Origin: DAONFI01 sp035403485
GTDB taxonomy: Bacteria > Planctomycetota > Phycisphaerae > SM23-33
Assembly (NCBI GenBank): GCA_964536835.1
Contig: CAZIAZ010000025.1
Coordinates: forward strand, 1-43,949
Reading direction: 5' to 3'
Length of the DNA stretch: 43,949 nucleotides
Shown here one piece after another: positions 8,621-17,410 of this stretch. A model generated the notes under the pieces. That model was not told the DNA's origin, did not search any database, and was given only the letters and a program-made list of their open reading frames with translations. The position numbers and the translations under genes were made by a program. The stretch's first letter is position 1; every line of letters starts with the position of its first letter.

Positions 8621-9571
8621 ATGAAAGAGAACGATTTTCTTGAATGGATATATTCTCGGAGCAATTTCGACAGCCGTAAAGTTATCGTTGGCCCTGGCGA
8701 CGATATGGCTGTCCTGAAATTTCCTCGCGATGAATTGCTTGTGGCTGTCGACCAGGTTCTGGATGGCGTGCATTTTATATTGTCCCGTCACGGCCCCAGA
8801 GCGGCTGGCCGAAAGGCGTTAGCCAGAAATCTCTCCGATATTGCGGCGATGGCTGCGCTGCCGGTCGGTGCGGTAGCCTCTGTTGCGATGCCGAAGAATT
8901 TTACGCACGAAGATGCGAAACAGATTTATCTCGGTTTACGTGAAATCGGCGATGAATTCGACTGTCCGTTGGTTGGAGGCGACGTCAGTACGTGGGGCGG
9001 CCCGCTTGCGATAAGTGTGAGCGTCTTCGCTCAGCCGGCTGGTGCGACGGGCGGCGTAAAGCCGGTTCTTCGCAGCGGTGCAAGAGCCGGCCAGGCTGTC
9101 TTTGTCACTGGCGAACTTGGCGGCGGATGGCTCAGCGAGCGGCATCTTGAATTTCGGCCGCGGATTACGGAAGGCATCATGCTTGCGCTGCGATACAAGG
9201 TCAAGGCGATGATGGATATATCCGACGGCTTAGCCAAGGATTTGCGACGCATGTGCAGGGCGTCAGGCTGTGGCGCGGAAATCTTTTCCAGTCTTGTACC
9301 CGTGCATGCCGACGCAGCGGCCGGCCGCGATATCAATCCGCTCGACGCCGCACTGTTCGACGGCGAAGATTACGAACTGCTTTTTACCGTGCCCGCCGGC
9401 TGGAAGGGCAAACTTATCGCCGACAGCTGTACTGAACATCTGCCGTTCAAGGTTACGTATATCGGCAATATGGTTGCTGGCGGCGAAGTGGAACTTGTTG
9501 ATGCGGCCGGCGGTCGAGTTGCCATGCCCGACGGCGGCTGGGAACACGTTACCGATAATAACGACAATTGA
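8621..9571 (+). CDS. thiL: thiamine-monophosphate kinase
   Basis: ATP-dependent kinase making thiamine diphosphate from thiamine monophosphate. The 316 residues contain the full ThiL signature set: GPGDDMAVL (metal-binding Asp pair) near 22-30, DQVLDGVHF near 46-54, ALARNLSDIAAM near 67-78, VGGDVS near 111, MDISDGLAKDL near 197-207, and DGEDYELLF near 246-254. It belongs to the PurM/AIR synthase-like fold. It is followed by a separately promoted tRNA-Arg and is divergent from the MFS gene. Length is normal. Confidence 0.96.
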   Translation: MKENDFLEWIYSRSNFDSRKVIVGPGDDMAVLKFPRDELLVAVDQVLDGVHFILSRHGPRAAGRKALARNLSDIAAMAALPVGAVASVAMPKNFTHEDAKQIYLGLREIGDEFDCPLVGGDVSTWGGPLAISVSVFAQPAGATGGVKPVLRSGARAGQAVFVTGELGGGWLSERHLEFRPRITEGIMLALRYKVKAMMDISDGLAKDLRRMCRASGCGAEIFSSLVPVHADAAAGRDINPLDAALFDGEDYELLFTVPAGWKGKLIADSCTEHLPFKVTYIGNMVAGGEVELVDAAGGRVAMPDGGWEHVTDNNDN

Positions 9572-9601
9572 TGTTTATTCTGCATCCTCGTCGAAAAAGC
9601 G

Positions 9602-9630
9602 TTGACACAGCCTGGCGGTTTAACGACAAT
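9602..9630 (+). promoter_or_regulatory. sigma70-type promoter of tRNA-Arg
   Basis: A consensus TTGACA (9602-9607) stands 17 nt before GACAAT (9625-9630). The predicted start falls a few bases before the mature tRNA 5' end at 9643. Confidence 0.6.
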
Positions 9631-9642
9631 AACCCATCCTAA

Positions 9643-9716
9643 GCACCCGTAGCTCAGCTGGATAGAGCGCTTGCCTCCGGAGCAAGAGGTCACAGGTTCA
9701 AATCCTGTCGGGTGTA
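9643..9716 (+). tRNA. tRNA-Arg (anticodon CCG)
   Basis: The 74-nt sequence folds into a full cloverleaf. The 7-bp acceptor GCACCCG/CGGGTGT has a G-U first pair, the D stem is GCTC/GAGC, and the anticodon stem CTTGC/GCAAG holds loop CTCCGGA (anticodon CCG at 9677-9679, reading CGG). The variable loop is AGGTC and the T stem ACAGG/CCTGT has loop TTCAAAT. The discriminator is A at 9716. CCA is not encoded. The AT-rich block starts directly after it. Confidence 0.97.
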
Positions 9717-9976
9717 GTTTGCTAAGGTCTTTAAATATAGGATATTGAGATAAAATAATAATAAGACCTGTTTGGCTTAAAAATTTTAAGGTATTTTAAG
9801 ACATAATTTGGGTGATTCTGGCATACTCTCCTGTAATTGAAGACAACAAATACGTAAATCTGGAATCACCGATAAGTCACCTGGAAATTTTTTGTCAGTC
9901 ACACCTTAGATACCTAACATTTCCCGCTAACATTCCCCATCAAAAAGATATATCCAGTGTTAAAACAAAAAACTTC
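9717..9976. other. AT-rich intergenic stretch, no credible gene
   Basis: This is distinctly AT-richer than the DNA to its left. A 72-codon open frame at 9812-10030 has no ribosome site, no recognisable domain and runs through the operator described next, so I do not call it. No second copy of the tRNA 3' end was found by eye within the block. Confidence 0.5.
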
Positions 9977-10004
9977 TTGACAAAATCTTTTAGACTGATA
10001 TTAT
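9977..10004 (+). promoter_or_regulatory. promoter of the GntR-LacI regulator locus
   Basis: Consensus TTGACA (9977-9982), a 16-nt gap and TATTAT (9999-10004, 5 of 6 matches to TATAAT). The start point would fall near 10010, inside the inverted repeat. This leaves an mRNA leader of about 270 nt before the regulator gene, in which I see only unsupported mini-frames. Confidence 0.6.
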
Positions 10005-10008
10005 TAAT

Positions 10009-10038
10009 ACAACTGTTCATGATAACCTGAACAGTTGT
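10009..10038. promoter_or_regulatory. large inverted repeat, probable operator over the start site
   Basis: Perfect 11-bp arms (ACAACTGTTCA/TGAACAGTTGT) flank an 8-nt centre. The repeat begins 5 nt after the -10 box, the classic place for a roadblock operator. It is the likely binding site of the regulator encoded next, which would make that gene autoregulated. There is no T-tract, so it is not a normal terminator. Confidence 0.6.
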
Positions 10039-10282
10039 AACTAGTGAGCAGTAAGAGAAAATATGGTTTGCATGTGATTTATCGCTTTGATTTATAACGA
10101 TTTAAGAGTTTTGATGATTTGCTTACATTATGCGAACAGTATGGGAAAATGATGAATAAAAGATTGGTAAATCTTGTAGAACTAAACATAATTTTAAGTT
10201 ATTCATAGCAAGATGGGTCTAATTGATGGTGTGAGGCATGGTATTTGATAGGGTGATAATTCAATAAATATTTAATGGAAAA

Positions 10283-11428
10283 ATGATAGAGAAAAAAAGA
10301 TTTATTCCGAAGTATTATCAGTTGCAAAGAGCCCTTCAACGAATGGTTGAAAAGAAAGCGCTCAAAGCCGGCGATTTAATGCCGTCAGAAAATGAACTGG
10401 TTGAAGAATACAATGTTAGCAAAAGCACTATCAGACAGGCACTGACAAATCTTGTCAATGAAGGTTTTTTATCTCGCGAACAGGGCAAAGGTACTTATGT
10501 AAGCAATCCTATATCAGGTAGGCATGGGATGGGCATGTCAAAGCAGATAGGGTTAATTGTTCCTGATATTACTCATTACTTTTTTCCTCGTGTTATTCGT
10601 GGAATTGAAGATGAAGCCCATGACAAAAACTATCATATAATTCTTTGTAATAACGACAATGATGTAGAAAAATCAATATTCTATATACAACGGTTTGTCA
10701 GAGAAAATAATGTTATAGGGTTGATAGTCGCTCCTGTCCAAAGTAATTCCTATCTTGATGATAATTTAAAAATAATCAAAGAGTTGAATGAATCTGAGTT
10801 GCCGTTTGTGCTAATAGACAGATATCTACCTGGTGTAGAAGCCGATTATATACTCAGTGACAATATTGAAGGAGGCTATCAGGCTACTACACATCTTATT
10901 GAACAGGGACATAGACGAATAGGATATATAAGTGAATTAGGATGTTCAACCATCAATGACCGCTTGCTAGGCTATCGAAAAGCGTTGACTGAACATGGAA
11001 TCGAATTTGATGAAACCCTTATCTATAAATGTGACAAAATAATGGAAGCAGCCGGCCGTCTTGGAATGGAATATTTCCTGTCAATGCAACATAACCGGCC
11101 GACCGCAATCTTTGCAACCAATGATATTGTGGCTAAGGGCGCTTTTGAGATACTTAAAAATGCAGGGTTGTCTGTTCCTGAAGATTTTGCTTTGGTTGGA
11201 TACGATGATTTGGATTTTGTCAACATATTAGATGTGCCTTTAACTACAGTGGCACAGCCTGGATACCAAATAGGGCAAGAAGCGGCTAAATTGTTAATGA
11301 ATAAAATCAAGGGTAATAGTAAAAACTTTCAAAAAATCGTCCTTAAATCCAAATTAATGATAAGAAATTCATCTGTTTTCAGAAACTCGCAAAAGAATTC
11401 ATCCGCTGGACTTTTTGCAAAAGATTGA
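10283..11428 (+). CDS. GntR-LacI hybrid transcriptional regulator (AraR-like architecture)
   Basis: A 381-residue regulator. Residues about 5-75 form a GntR winged helix (LQRALQRMVEKKALKAGDLMP, then ENELVEEYNVSKSTIRQAL and EQGKGTYVSNP). Residues about 88-365 form a LacI/periplasmic-binding-type sugar sensor (IGLIVPDITHYFFPRVIRG, LIDRYLPG, AIFATNDIVAKGAFEIL, VGYDDLDFVNILDVPLTTVAQP). The same two-part design is found in Bacillus AraR, a sugar-responsive repressor. It precedes a secreted protein, a polysaccharide lyase and a pseudopilin-like gene, so it probably senses a sugar released by that lyase; the ligand is unknown. A strong operator candidate lies in its own promoter. Codon use is AT-rich compared with the flanking housekeeping genes. 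Confidence 0.9.
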   Translation: MIEKKRFIPKYYQLQRALQRMVEKKALKAGDLMPSENELVEEYNVSKSTIRQALTNLVNEGFLSREQGKGTYVSNPISGRHGMGMSKQIGLIVPDITHYFFPRVIRGIEDEAHDKNYHIILCNNDNDVEKSIFYIQRFVRENNVIGLIVAPVQSNSYLDDNLKIIKELNESELPFVLIDRYLPGVEADYILSDNIEGGYQATTHLIEQGHRRIGYISELGCSTINDRLLGYRKALTEHGIEFDETLIYKCDKIMEAAGRLGMEYFLSMQHNRPTAIFATNDIVAKGAFEILKNAGLSVPEDFALVGYDDLDFVNILDVPLTTVAQPGYQIGQEAAKLLMNKIKGNSKNFQKIVLKSKLMIRNSSVFRNSQKNSSAGLFAKD

Positions 11429-11512
11429 GTTTTGGGTACAAGTATAGATTATTGATTTTAGTTGGATTAAGTTTACATGTTTTTAACAAATATTAAATTT
11501 AGGAGAATGAAA

Positions 11513-12178
11513 ATGAAGAGAAACAAAATGTTGGTTGGCATGGTAACTGGATTAATAGCATTGTTTATTATGGCTAACTCCCTGTTGGCCACAACAGTAA
11601 ACATCACACCAAGCGATGACCTATGGTTAATAAGTAGGGCTCCGGATAATAATTTGAGAACTTTAACTACAATGAGAGTTGGGCCGCGGGCGGATGAAGG
11701 TATGAATAGGTCAATAGTGAAATTTGATCTTTCTACAATTCCTCAAGGTGCAGTTATTACAAGTGTCAAACTTTATTTATATGCAACCCAAACAGCTGAA
11801 AATACCAGCGATTTCTACGATGTCTATACTGCATCAGGTACTGGAGTTACAACATGGAATTATACGACTGCTACATGGAACAGCACTCAGCCGAACTGGA
11901 CTTACACGCTCGCGGAAGATGATGAGGTGTTTATCACTCAAGCCGGTTTTTACAGCTGGGATATTACATCGAGTCTTTCTGCAGGCGATATTGTAACTTT
12001 TGGTATTTTGTCGAAAATCGAGGAAGCATCAACCAATCAGAGAGCGTATTTTGCGACATCGAGATACGAAGACACTAATTCACACCCTTATTTAGAGATA
12101 ACGTATACTGTTCCAGAACCAACCGCAATGATGATGCTATTGTTGTCCGGTATAGGATTTATTCGGAAATTTAGATAA
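11513..12178 (+). CDS. secreted DNRLRE (CBM96-like) protein with PEP-CTERM sorting signal
   Basis: A 221-residue exported protein. The ATG at 11513 has AGGAG 7 nt upstream; the frame is open back to 11477, but that start and the ATG at 11507 fit worse. Order: basic n-region and hydrophobic signal peptide ending ...NSLLA; a beta-rich DNRLRE-type domain (SIVKFDLS near 65-75, SVKLYLYA, TWNYTTATWN, WDITSSL, LEITYT) of the class seen in CBM96 and adhesion-like proteins; then VPEP, a hydrophobic stretch and RKFR, the PEP-CTERM tripartite signal recognised by exosortase. No exosortase gene lies in the window. It may bind the substrate of the neighbouring lyase at the cell surface; that role is inferred from position. 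Confidence 0.85.
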   Translation: MKRNKMLVGMVTGLIALFIMANSLLATTVNITPSDDLWLISRAPDNNLRTLTTMRVGPRADEGMNRSIVKFDLSTIPQGAVITSVKLYLYATQTAENTSDFYDVYTASGTGVTTWNYTTATWNSTQPNWTYTLAEDDEVFITQAGFYSWDITSSLSAGDIVTFGILSKIEEASTNQRAYFATSRYEDTNSHPYLEITYTVPEPTAMMMLLLSGIGFIRKFR

Positions 12179-12351
12179 AATAAAACTTTTGAGTAGCATA
12201 CGTAGGAATTATATTTGGCTGGCTATCAGATGCGAACTTTAGAATGTCTGGCTGTGCTCAAAAGGATACTAAATTTTGTTCTTCTAATTCTAATTTTTAC
12301 GATTATTCCCTGGAATCATTGCAAAACCTAAGTAATGGAGTTGTTAAAAGA

Positions 12352-15342
12352 ATGAGAAATCAAAATTATTCTAAAGTATATTTTTCTTCAATCTTATTGA
12401 CGATTGTGAGTTTTACGCCGAACTTGTTTTGTGCAAATCTGTTGGATGTTACTGCATCAACCCAGCCTGCAAATATATCAAATGCGGATACAGAAAATCC
12501 CATCTTATGGCAATGGACGGTTCCAGGAGAATTAAACGGCTGGACTGCTGATAGAGTAACCGCATGTATTGTCTCTGATGGGGCGGTTACAATTACTACT
12601 GCAGATGATTTTCGTTTGATTTCGCCATTATTAGCAATAAATGCAGATACTTATCGTTATATTGCCATTACACTCAAGAGTGACATTAATGATGACAGTG
12701 AAATATTTTTTATGCCGGCGGGACAGATTTCTTTTTCCCCCAAAGTTACATTTCAAATAATTGGTGATAATAAATTTCATACTTATCTTATAGACATGGC
12801 AGAAAATACAAAATGGCGAGGACAAATTTGTCGATTGCGTTTTGATGTAGTAAGTTTGCCGGAAGTGAATATTCAGATAAAAGAAATTAAATTACTTCAA
12901 AAACCAGAATCAGATGGCACGTACACCAGTGTTAAAATTGCGCCTCTTTTTGGCGGCCTTGCCGGGCTTTCTTCGGAAATTCGTGTTAACAATGAATCAC
13001 AATTTTTTGATGCACTTAATCTGGATTTGCCTGGTATGGAAGCTCTCAAAGCTGCCGTTATTGCCAAAGACTGGCCTGTTGCGAAGAAGGCCCTGTTGGA
13101 GTATATGCGGAAACGCACCCATCCACGATATATTATTGACCGGTATGCCAAAGATCAATACGTGAAGAAAGTCAAGCAAGAATTTCCAGGCAATGAACTT
13201 GATGAGATTATAACGATAGCCGATCGGGCATGTAATAATGAAATTGTTTTTTATGGTTGCAGTTGCAAATTTGATGGCCCGGTAACATGGGACAAAACCA
13301 AAAACGGTTTTTCATTTACGCAAAACTGTTTCTTGAACCGGATGATATTTTTACCGGGGATTGGTCAAGCATATTGGTTGACGGGTAATAACAAATATGC
13401 CAAAGCGGCATGTGAACTCATAGACAATTGGATACGTTCATGTCCAATGCCATCAGAAATTAGACGCCACTGGGTATGGGAGGCTAATCCTCCAAGCGTA
13501 ATGTGTCTGTCAACCAATCCATGGGGAGAAACACTGGGAGTGGCACAACGGCTTAGTAATTGGACAGTGTTTAATGAATATTTCGTCGATTCGCCTGAGG
13601 TAACTCCCGAATTTTACTATCGTTTTATGGTCAGTCTGCTGGAACAGGCTCGTTATATATATACTATCGAAAAAATGGGATTTTTTAATAGTAATTGGGC
13701 TATTATAGAGTGTAGCGGCTTAGTTCAGGTAGCAATAATGTTCCCTGAATTTAAGGCATCTTCCGAGTGGCTGGCAAAGGTTAAACAACTTACCAAAATA
13801 CAAATGAAAAAAACGGTTCTTCCTGATGGGGTTCAGGTTGAAATATCTCCTAACTATCATACATGGTGTTATGAACAGTTTATCAAATTGCAACTGCTGA
13901 GTAATTTGAACAACATTGAACTACCCAAAGGGTTCGACCAGATGATTAAGGCAATGTATGAATATCTTCATTATAAAATAGCTTATCCTAATAGACAAGG
14001 TTATCCTGCGATAGGTGATGGCACTAGCGTTCCATGGTGGAGTAAAAAGAAAGATAAACCTGAAAATAGTAAGAGCATGGGTAGTAATAATCTGGAAAGT
14101 TTATGGAACGTTGGAATTAATGAATATGATAAACTTAAAAATCATGAAGTGGCTGTACCAAAGTATACTTCCACTGAGATGACATCGGCTGGCTTATATG
14201 TGATGCGATCAGGTTGGGATGACAAGGACAGATTCCTTCTTTTTGATTGTGTAGCGCCGTCTGCCGCCGGTGGCCATTGGCATAATAGTGCGTTGGATGT
14301 TGATATTTATGCATTTGGCCGGCCTTTGATTGTTGACCCTGGTATGTTCGGTTATGGCGGGTACACATTTATAGATTATTTTCAGCGCGTACGTGCTCAC
14401 AATATAATTGAATTCTATAGTGCAGAAAATCGACAAGATCCCAAACTTATCCGTTGGTTGCGTTCAAAGGATTTCTGCTTGGCCGAAGGTTTTGTCGAAG
14501 GTCCAAAGACAGCAAATATGACCCGCCGAATATTGTTTATCGGCGGCAATTATTGGATTATCGATGATTTGACCAATAATGCATTACGACATGCAATGAT
14601 AAATCGCGCCTATTGGCATTTGAATTCCAAATCCGTGGTTGTCGATGGCAAGCAGGTACAACTGGCTTTTGAAGGTAATGGTTCTAAAAAACAATGCTGG
14701 ATGGGCGAGGATGGCCAGGATTTGTCATTCTATACGAATGATATTGATACCGGTAATATATTGGTTGTTCCGGATGGATCTCTGAGATATGCGGATTTGA
14801 CAATAAGTTCAGATACTCCTTGTCATGGATATGTCGCCTGCTATACGCAGATTCCGGCACCACCAGCCAAAACAACTCTTAGGTATACGACGTTGCTATA
14901 TCCGTTTGAAGGCACGAAACGTCCGGATGTTTCATTCAAAGACGGCGTGGTGAAAATTGGCGAACATCGCGAAGGCCTCTACATGCGTAAAGGCGAGCAG
15001 ACCGACGGTGACTGTGCATTCGTCGGCAAAGAAGACGGAGTGATTAATCGCATTCTTCTGGTCGCCGGCAGCCGTATATCTGACGTGATTCAGCTAGACG
15101 TTCCTGCGGATTTCATGATTGTCGCGAGGCATGGCGAGTCACTGGACATACAGTTAATGGAAAGTTCGTCCAAAAAAGTCAATCTAATAGAGCTAACAGG
15201 TTTGAAAGACGTTACCAAAGTAACTGTGAACGGCAAACTATGCAAAGTATCCGAAGTTGACGGCAAATTGGTAATTGCAGGGCCATTCGAGAAAATCTCT
15301 CCCAACCCCGACAATCCTGATTTATTCTGGATAGTGAAGTAA
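12352..15342 (+). CDS. secreted heparinase II/III-family polysaccharide lyase
   Basis: A 996-residue exported enzyme. The ATG at 12352 starts a clear signal peptide (hydrophobic run VYFSSILLTIVSF, ending ...LFCA) with GGAG 11 nt before it; an in-frame ATG at 12244 would add 36 residues without a signal or ribosome site. Order: an N-terminal beta-sandwich, possibly carbohydrate-binding (about 35-190); an alpha-toroid of the alginate lyase/heparinase N-domain type (about 200-560); a C-terminal Hepar_II_III beta-sandwich with GGHWHNSALDVDIYAFGRPLIVDPG near 635-660, whose His pair is typical. Members cleave uronic-acid polysaccharides such as alginate, heparin or ulvan-like glycans; the substrate is not determinable here. 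The last 400 bp look more GC-rich than the rest. Confidence 0.85.
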   Translation: MRNQNYSKVYFSSILLTIVSFTPNLFCANLLDVTASTQPANISNADTENPILWQWTVPGELNGWTADRVTACIVSDGAVTITTADDFRLISPLLAINADTYRYIAITLKSDINDDSEIFFMPAGQISFSPKVTFQIIGDNKFHTYLIDMAENTKWRGQICRLRFDVVSLPEVNIQIKEIKLLQKPESDGTYTSVKIAPLFGGLAGLSSEIRVNNESQFFDALNLDLPGMEALKAAVIAKDWPVAKKALLEYMRKRTHPRYIIDRYAKDQYVKKVKQEFPGNELDEIITIADRACNNEIVFYGCSCKFDGPVTWDKTKNGFSFTQNCFLNRMIFLPGIGQAYWLTGNNKYAKAACELIDNWIRSCPMPSEIRRHWVWEANPPSVMCLSTNPWGETLGVAQRLSNWTVFNEYFVDSPEVTPEFYYRFMVSLLEQARYIYTIEKMGFFNSNWAIIECSGLVQVAIMFPEFKASSEWLAKVKQLTKIQMKKTVLPDGVQVEISPNYHTWCYEQFIKLQLLSNLNNIELPKGFDQMIKAMYEYLHYKIAYPNRQGYPAIGDGTSVPWWSKKKDKPENSKSMGSNNLESLWNVGINEYDKLKNHEVAVPKYTSTEMTSAGLYVMRSGWDDKDRFLLFDCVAPSAAGGHWHNSALDVDIYAFGRPLIVDPGMFGYGGYTFIDYFQRVRAHNIIEFYSAENRQDPKLIRWLRSKDFCLAEGFVEGPKTANMTRRILFIGGNYWIIDDLTNNALRHAMINRAYWHLNSKSVVVDGKQVQLAFEGNGSKKQCWMGEDGQDLSFYTNDIDTGNILVVPDGSLRYADLTISSDTPCHGYVACYTQIPAPPAKTTLRYTTLLYPFEGTKRPDVSFKDGVVKIGEHREGLYMRKGEQTDGDCAFVGKEDGVINRILLVAGSRISDVIQLDVPADFMIVARHGESLDIQLMESSSKKVNLIELTGLKDVTKVTVNGKLCKVSEVDGKLVIAGPFEKISPNPDNPDLFWIVK

Positions 15343-15364
15343 AGATTATATATGGAGGCAGATT

Positions 15365-16120
15365 ATGAAGCTGCGGCGTTCTATATTGACGAATCTGCAT
15401 TCGGCGAAAATACAACGCCCAGGTAAGTCACGACTTGCCGGATGTCCGCAAGTTTTTTGCGGGTTTACCCTTATAGAATTGTTGGTAGTGATAGCGATTA
15501 TATCGTTATTGGTATCGATTCTGATGCCCAGTTTGAATAAAGCCAAAGACCTGGCTCGTCAGGTAACCTGTTCTGCAAATATCAAGAATATCAATTTGGG
15601 GTTTAACCTGTATATTAATGATTGGGATGGATGTTTTCCATTTGTACGCGAAACGCTAACACCTACCGGTACGTGGGCTGACAAGCTGTATACCGATTAC
15701 ATAAACGACGTAAATGTTTTTATGTGCCCCAGTGTTCCGGAGAGGACTTTTACGCCAAATGTAAGCGGCGGTTCAACGTTGATGGCTTATGGTATGGAAT
15801 GGTGGCTGGGTGGAGGGTACAATATAACCGAATCGACCTTGATGACTGAATCACAATGGAAAGCGCGTCAACTCATTAGTATCGCCAAGCCATCGGTAAC
15901 TGTTTTGTTGGGTGAAAATGACAATAGCTCAGGCGTGCATGGATACGGTGTGCATAACGCTCAATGGCCGGTTCCTTTTTATGAGTGGGGTTGGCCGGAT
16001 GATGAACGTCATTCAGGTGTATCGAATATACTTTTTGTCGATGGCCATGTGTTTGCATATACTCAAGATGACGCATGTAAGAGTGAAAATGGATTAATTT
16101 GGTTTTATAATGGCGATTAA
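15365..16120 (+). CDS. prepilin-type pseudopilin-like protein with H-X9-DG C-terminus
   Basis: A 251-residue protein with a type II/IV prepilin N-terminus: G33 | FTLIELLVVIAII with Glu at +5, preceded by a long 33-residue leader, followed by a membrane helix and amphipathic LNKAKDLARQV. The body is a planctomycete-type globular domain ending in HSGVSNILFVDG (near 216-227), the H-X9-DG motif typical of the large pseudopilin-like families of Planctomycetes. GGAGG lies 6 nt before the ATG, and the gene starts 22 nt after the lyase stop, so the two are co-transcribed. It may help present or secrete surface glycan machinery; its biochemical role is unknown. Confidence 0.85.
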   Translation: MKLRRSILTNLHSAKIQRPGKSRLAGCPQVFCGFTLIELLVVIAIISLLVSILMPSLNKAKDLARQVTCSANIKNINLGFNLYINDWDGCFPFVRETLTPTGTWADKLYTDYINDVNVFMCPSVPERTFTPNVSGGSTLMAYGMEWWLGGGYNITESTLMTESQWKARQLISIAKPSVTVLLGENDNSSGVHGYGVHNAQWPVPFYEWGWPDDERHSGVSNILFVDGHVFAYTQDDACKSENGLIWFYNGD

Positions 16121-16142
16121 ATGGTCGTTTTGGATAAAAACA

Positions 16143-16168
16143 AGGCTGACACATACTTGTGTCAGCCT
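16143..16168 (-). terminator. rho-independent terminator of the VWA operon
   Basis: Perfect 11-bp arms (AGGCTGACACA/TGTGTCAGCCT) with a 4-nt loop. On the minus strand a T-rich tract (TTGTTTTTATC) follows, so it best fits the minus-strand genes ending at 16251. On the plus strand, after the pseudopilin gene, there is no T-run. Confidence 0.75.
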
Positions 16169-16250
16169 ATACAGCTTAGTATCACCATAACGCTAGAAGT
16201 GCTTTCCGACAGGGACAAATCCTTTCTGATTCTGAATCATACAACTATCC

Positions 16251-17384
16251 TTAATAACTTACGCCTGCTCTGGCAGCCTGCTTTTTGAGGGCTTTTAAAA
16301 CATTTTCATCAAATTCGCTCTTGATGTTTTTGTCCTTTTTCTGTTGCGCGATATAATCATTACGCTGCCGGTTTAACGTATTTATTTCAGCCTGTATCGC
16401 AGTGCGTTTCTCCGCCTGCTGTTTGAGATAAGCTTCCTGCTGTTCAGGTGTTTTGCCTTTGAGTTCATCCGGCAGTTGGTCTTTGTCCAGCTTTGACATT
16501 TCGACCTTTTTGTCGGCAAGCGCGCCGACAAGGTCAGCCGTTCCGACCGATTTCTGTTTGCCCATGTAACTCGCTCGTGCTGATGCGACGGATGGCGCGG
16601 CGATTTTACATGCCTTGGCGTTCATCTCTTTGGCGACAGCCTGTTCGCTGAGTGAACCGTAAACCACGACGGTGCTCATAAGTTCTTTGTTTTTTTCCGC
16701 CAGTTTCACATCGTAAGGGGTGGCGATATCTTCCATGCCGCCGTTTTGGGAGATGGCGAAAAACGCCCCTTCAGCCGTCGATGCAATCTGCTGCCAGTCG
16801 TTCCGTGTCTGCTGATTGCTGCCGCACAGTACCGTGTTGATGCAGATGCCTTTTTCTATCGCAGCCTTTGCCAGTTTATCGGAAGTTGGCGTATCGGTGT
16901 AATCGTTGTGCGGCGGGTAGTCGCCGACGAGGTAGATTATTCTTGCAACGTTCGGATTTTCACTGTCGGATGTCCACTTCAGCGAGTAGATAGCGTCCTG
17001 CAGGGCTTTGTTGACATGTTCCGGTGAGTCGCCGCCGCCGCCGGCAGCAAATGTCTGGAGATTTTCGTAAACTTTGTCGATATTGTCAGTCAAATCGAAC
17101 ATCTTTGTTACATATTCGTCACCCTTGTCGCGGTAGCCTATCAACGCCATACGAACTTTTGGCGTGGGCTTGCCGCAGACTATCTGATTGGCAATTTCCC
17201 ATATTTTCTTTTTCGCGCCGTCAATGAGGCCGCTCATTGAGCCGGTCGTGTCAAGGACGAACGCCACTTCAATTAACGGCTGGGGTTTTTCTTTTGTCGG
17301 CTGTGCTGTGTGCTTGTCAGCCGTGCCGCCGAATGCGAAGGATGCCGAAACGATGGCCGTAAGTAGTGCGGTTCTGATTTCCAT
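16251..17384 (-). CDS. secreted VWA-domain protein
   Basis: A 377-residue exported protein. A signal peptide (about 1-20) is followed by a von Willebrand A domain whose metal-ion site DTTGSMSG starts at Asp45 and continues with GYRDKGDEY and GGGGDSPEHV. The C-terminal third (about 290-350) is charged and helix-rich, probably coiled coil. AAGGAG lies 7 nt before the ATG. It starts 26 nt after the VIT-VWA gene, so the two form one unit. VWA proteins bind partner proteins in a metal-dependent way; the partner is unknown. There is no membrane anchor beyond the signal. Confidence 0.85.
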   Translation of the reverse strand: MEIRTALLTAIVSASFAFGGTADKHTAQPTKEKPQPLIEVAFVLDTTGSMSGLIDGAKKKIWEIANQIVCGKPTPKVRMALIGYRDKGDEYVTKMFDLTDNIDKVYENLQTFAAGGGGDSPEHVNKALQDAIYSLKWTSDSENPNVARIIYLVGDYPPHNDYTDTPTSDKLAKAAIEKGICINTVLCGSNQQTRNDWQQIASTAEGAFFAISQNGGMEDIATPYDVKLAEKNKELMSTVVVYGSLSEQAVAKEMNAKACKIAAPSVASARASYMGKQKSVGTADLVGALADKKVEMSKLDKDQLPDELKGKTPEQQEAYLKQQAEKRTAIQAEINTLNRQRNDYIAQQKKDKNIKSEFDENVLKALKKQAARAGVSY

Positions 17385-17410
17385 TTTGTTTCTCCTTGTG
17401 TTTTTGGGGT

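Noticed and set aside
9812..10030. 72-codon open frame after tRNA-Arg
   Set aside because: No ribosome site or domain, AT-rich, and it runs through the promoter and operator of the next gene.
10141..10210. Short frame of 19 codons in the leader of the GntR-LacI gene
   Set aside because: No ribosome site, no biased codons and no structure next to it to support a leader peptide.
9643..16200. Tyrosine-integrase-type island with att duplication at tRNA-Arg
   Set aside because: No integrase gene and no second copy of the tRNA 3' end seen by eye; kept only as a composition-based suggestion.
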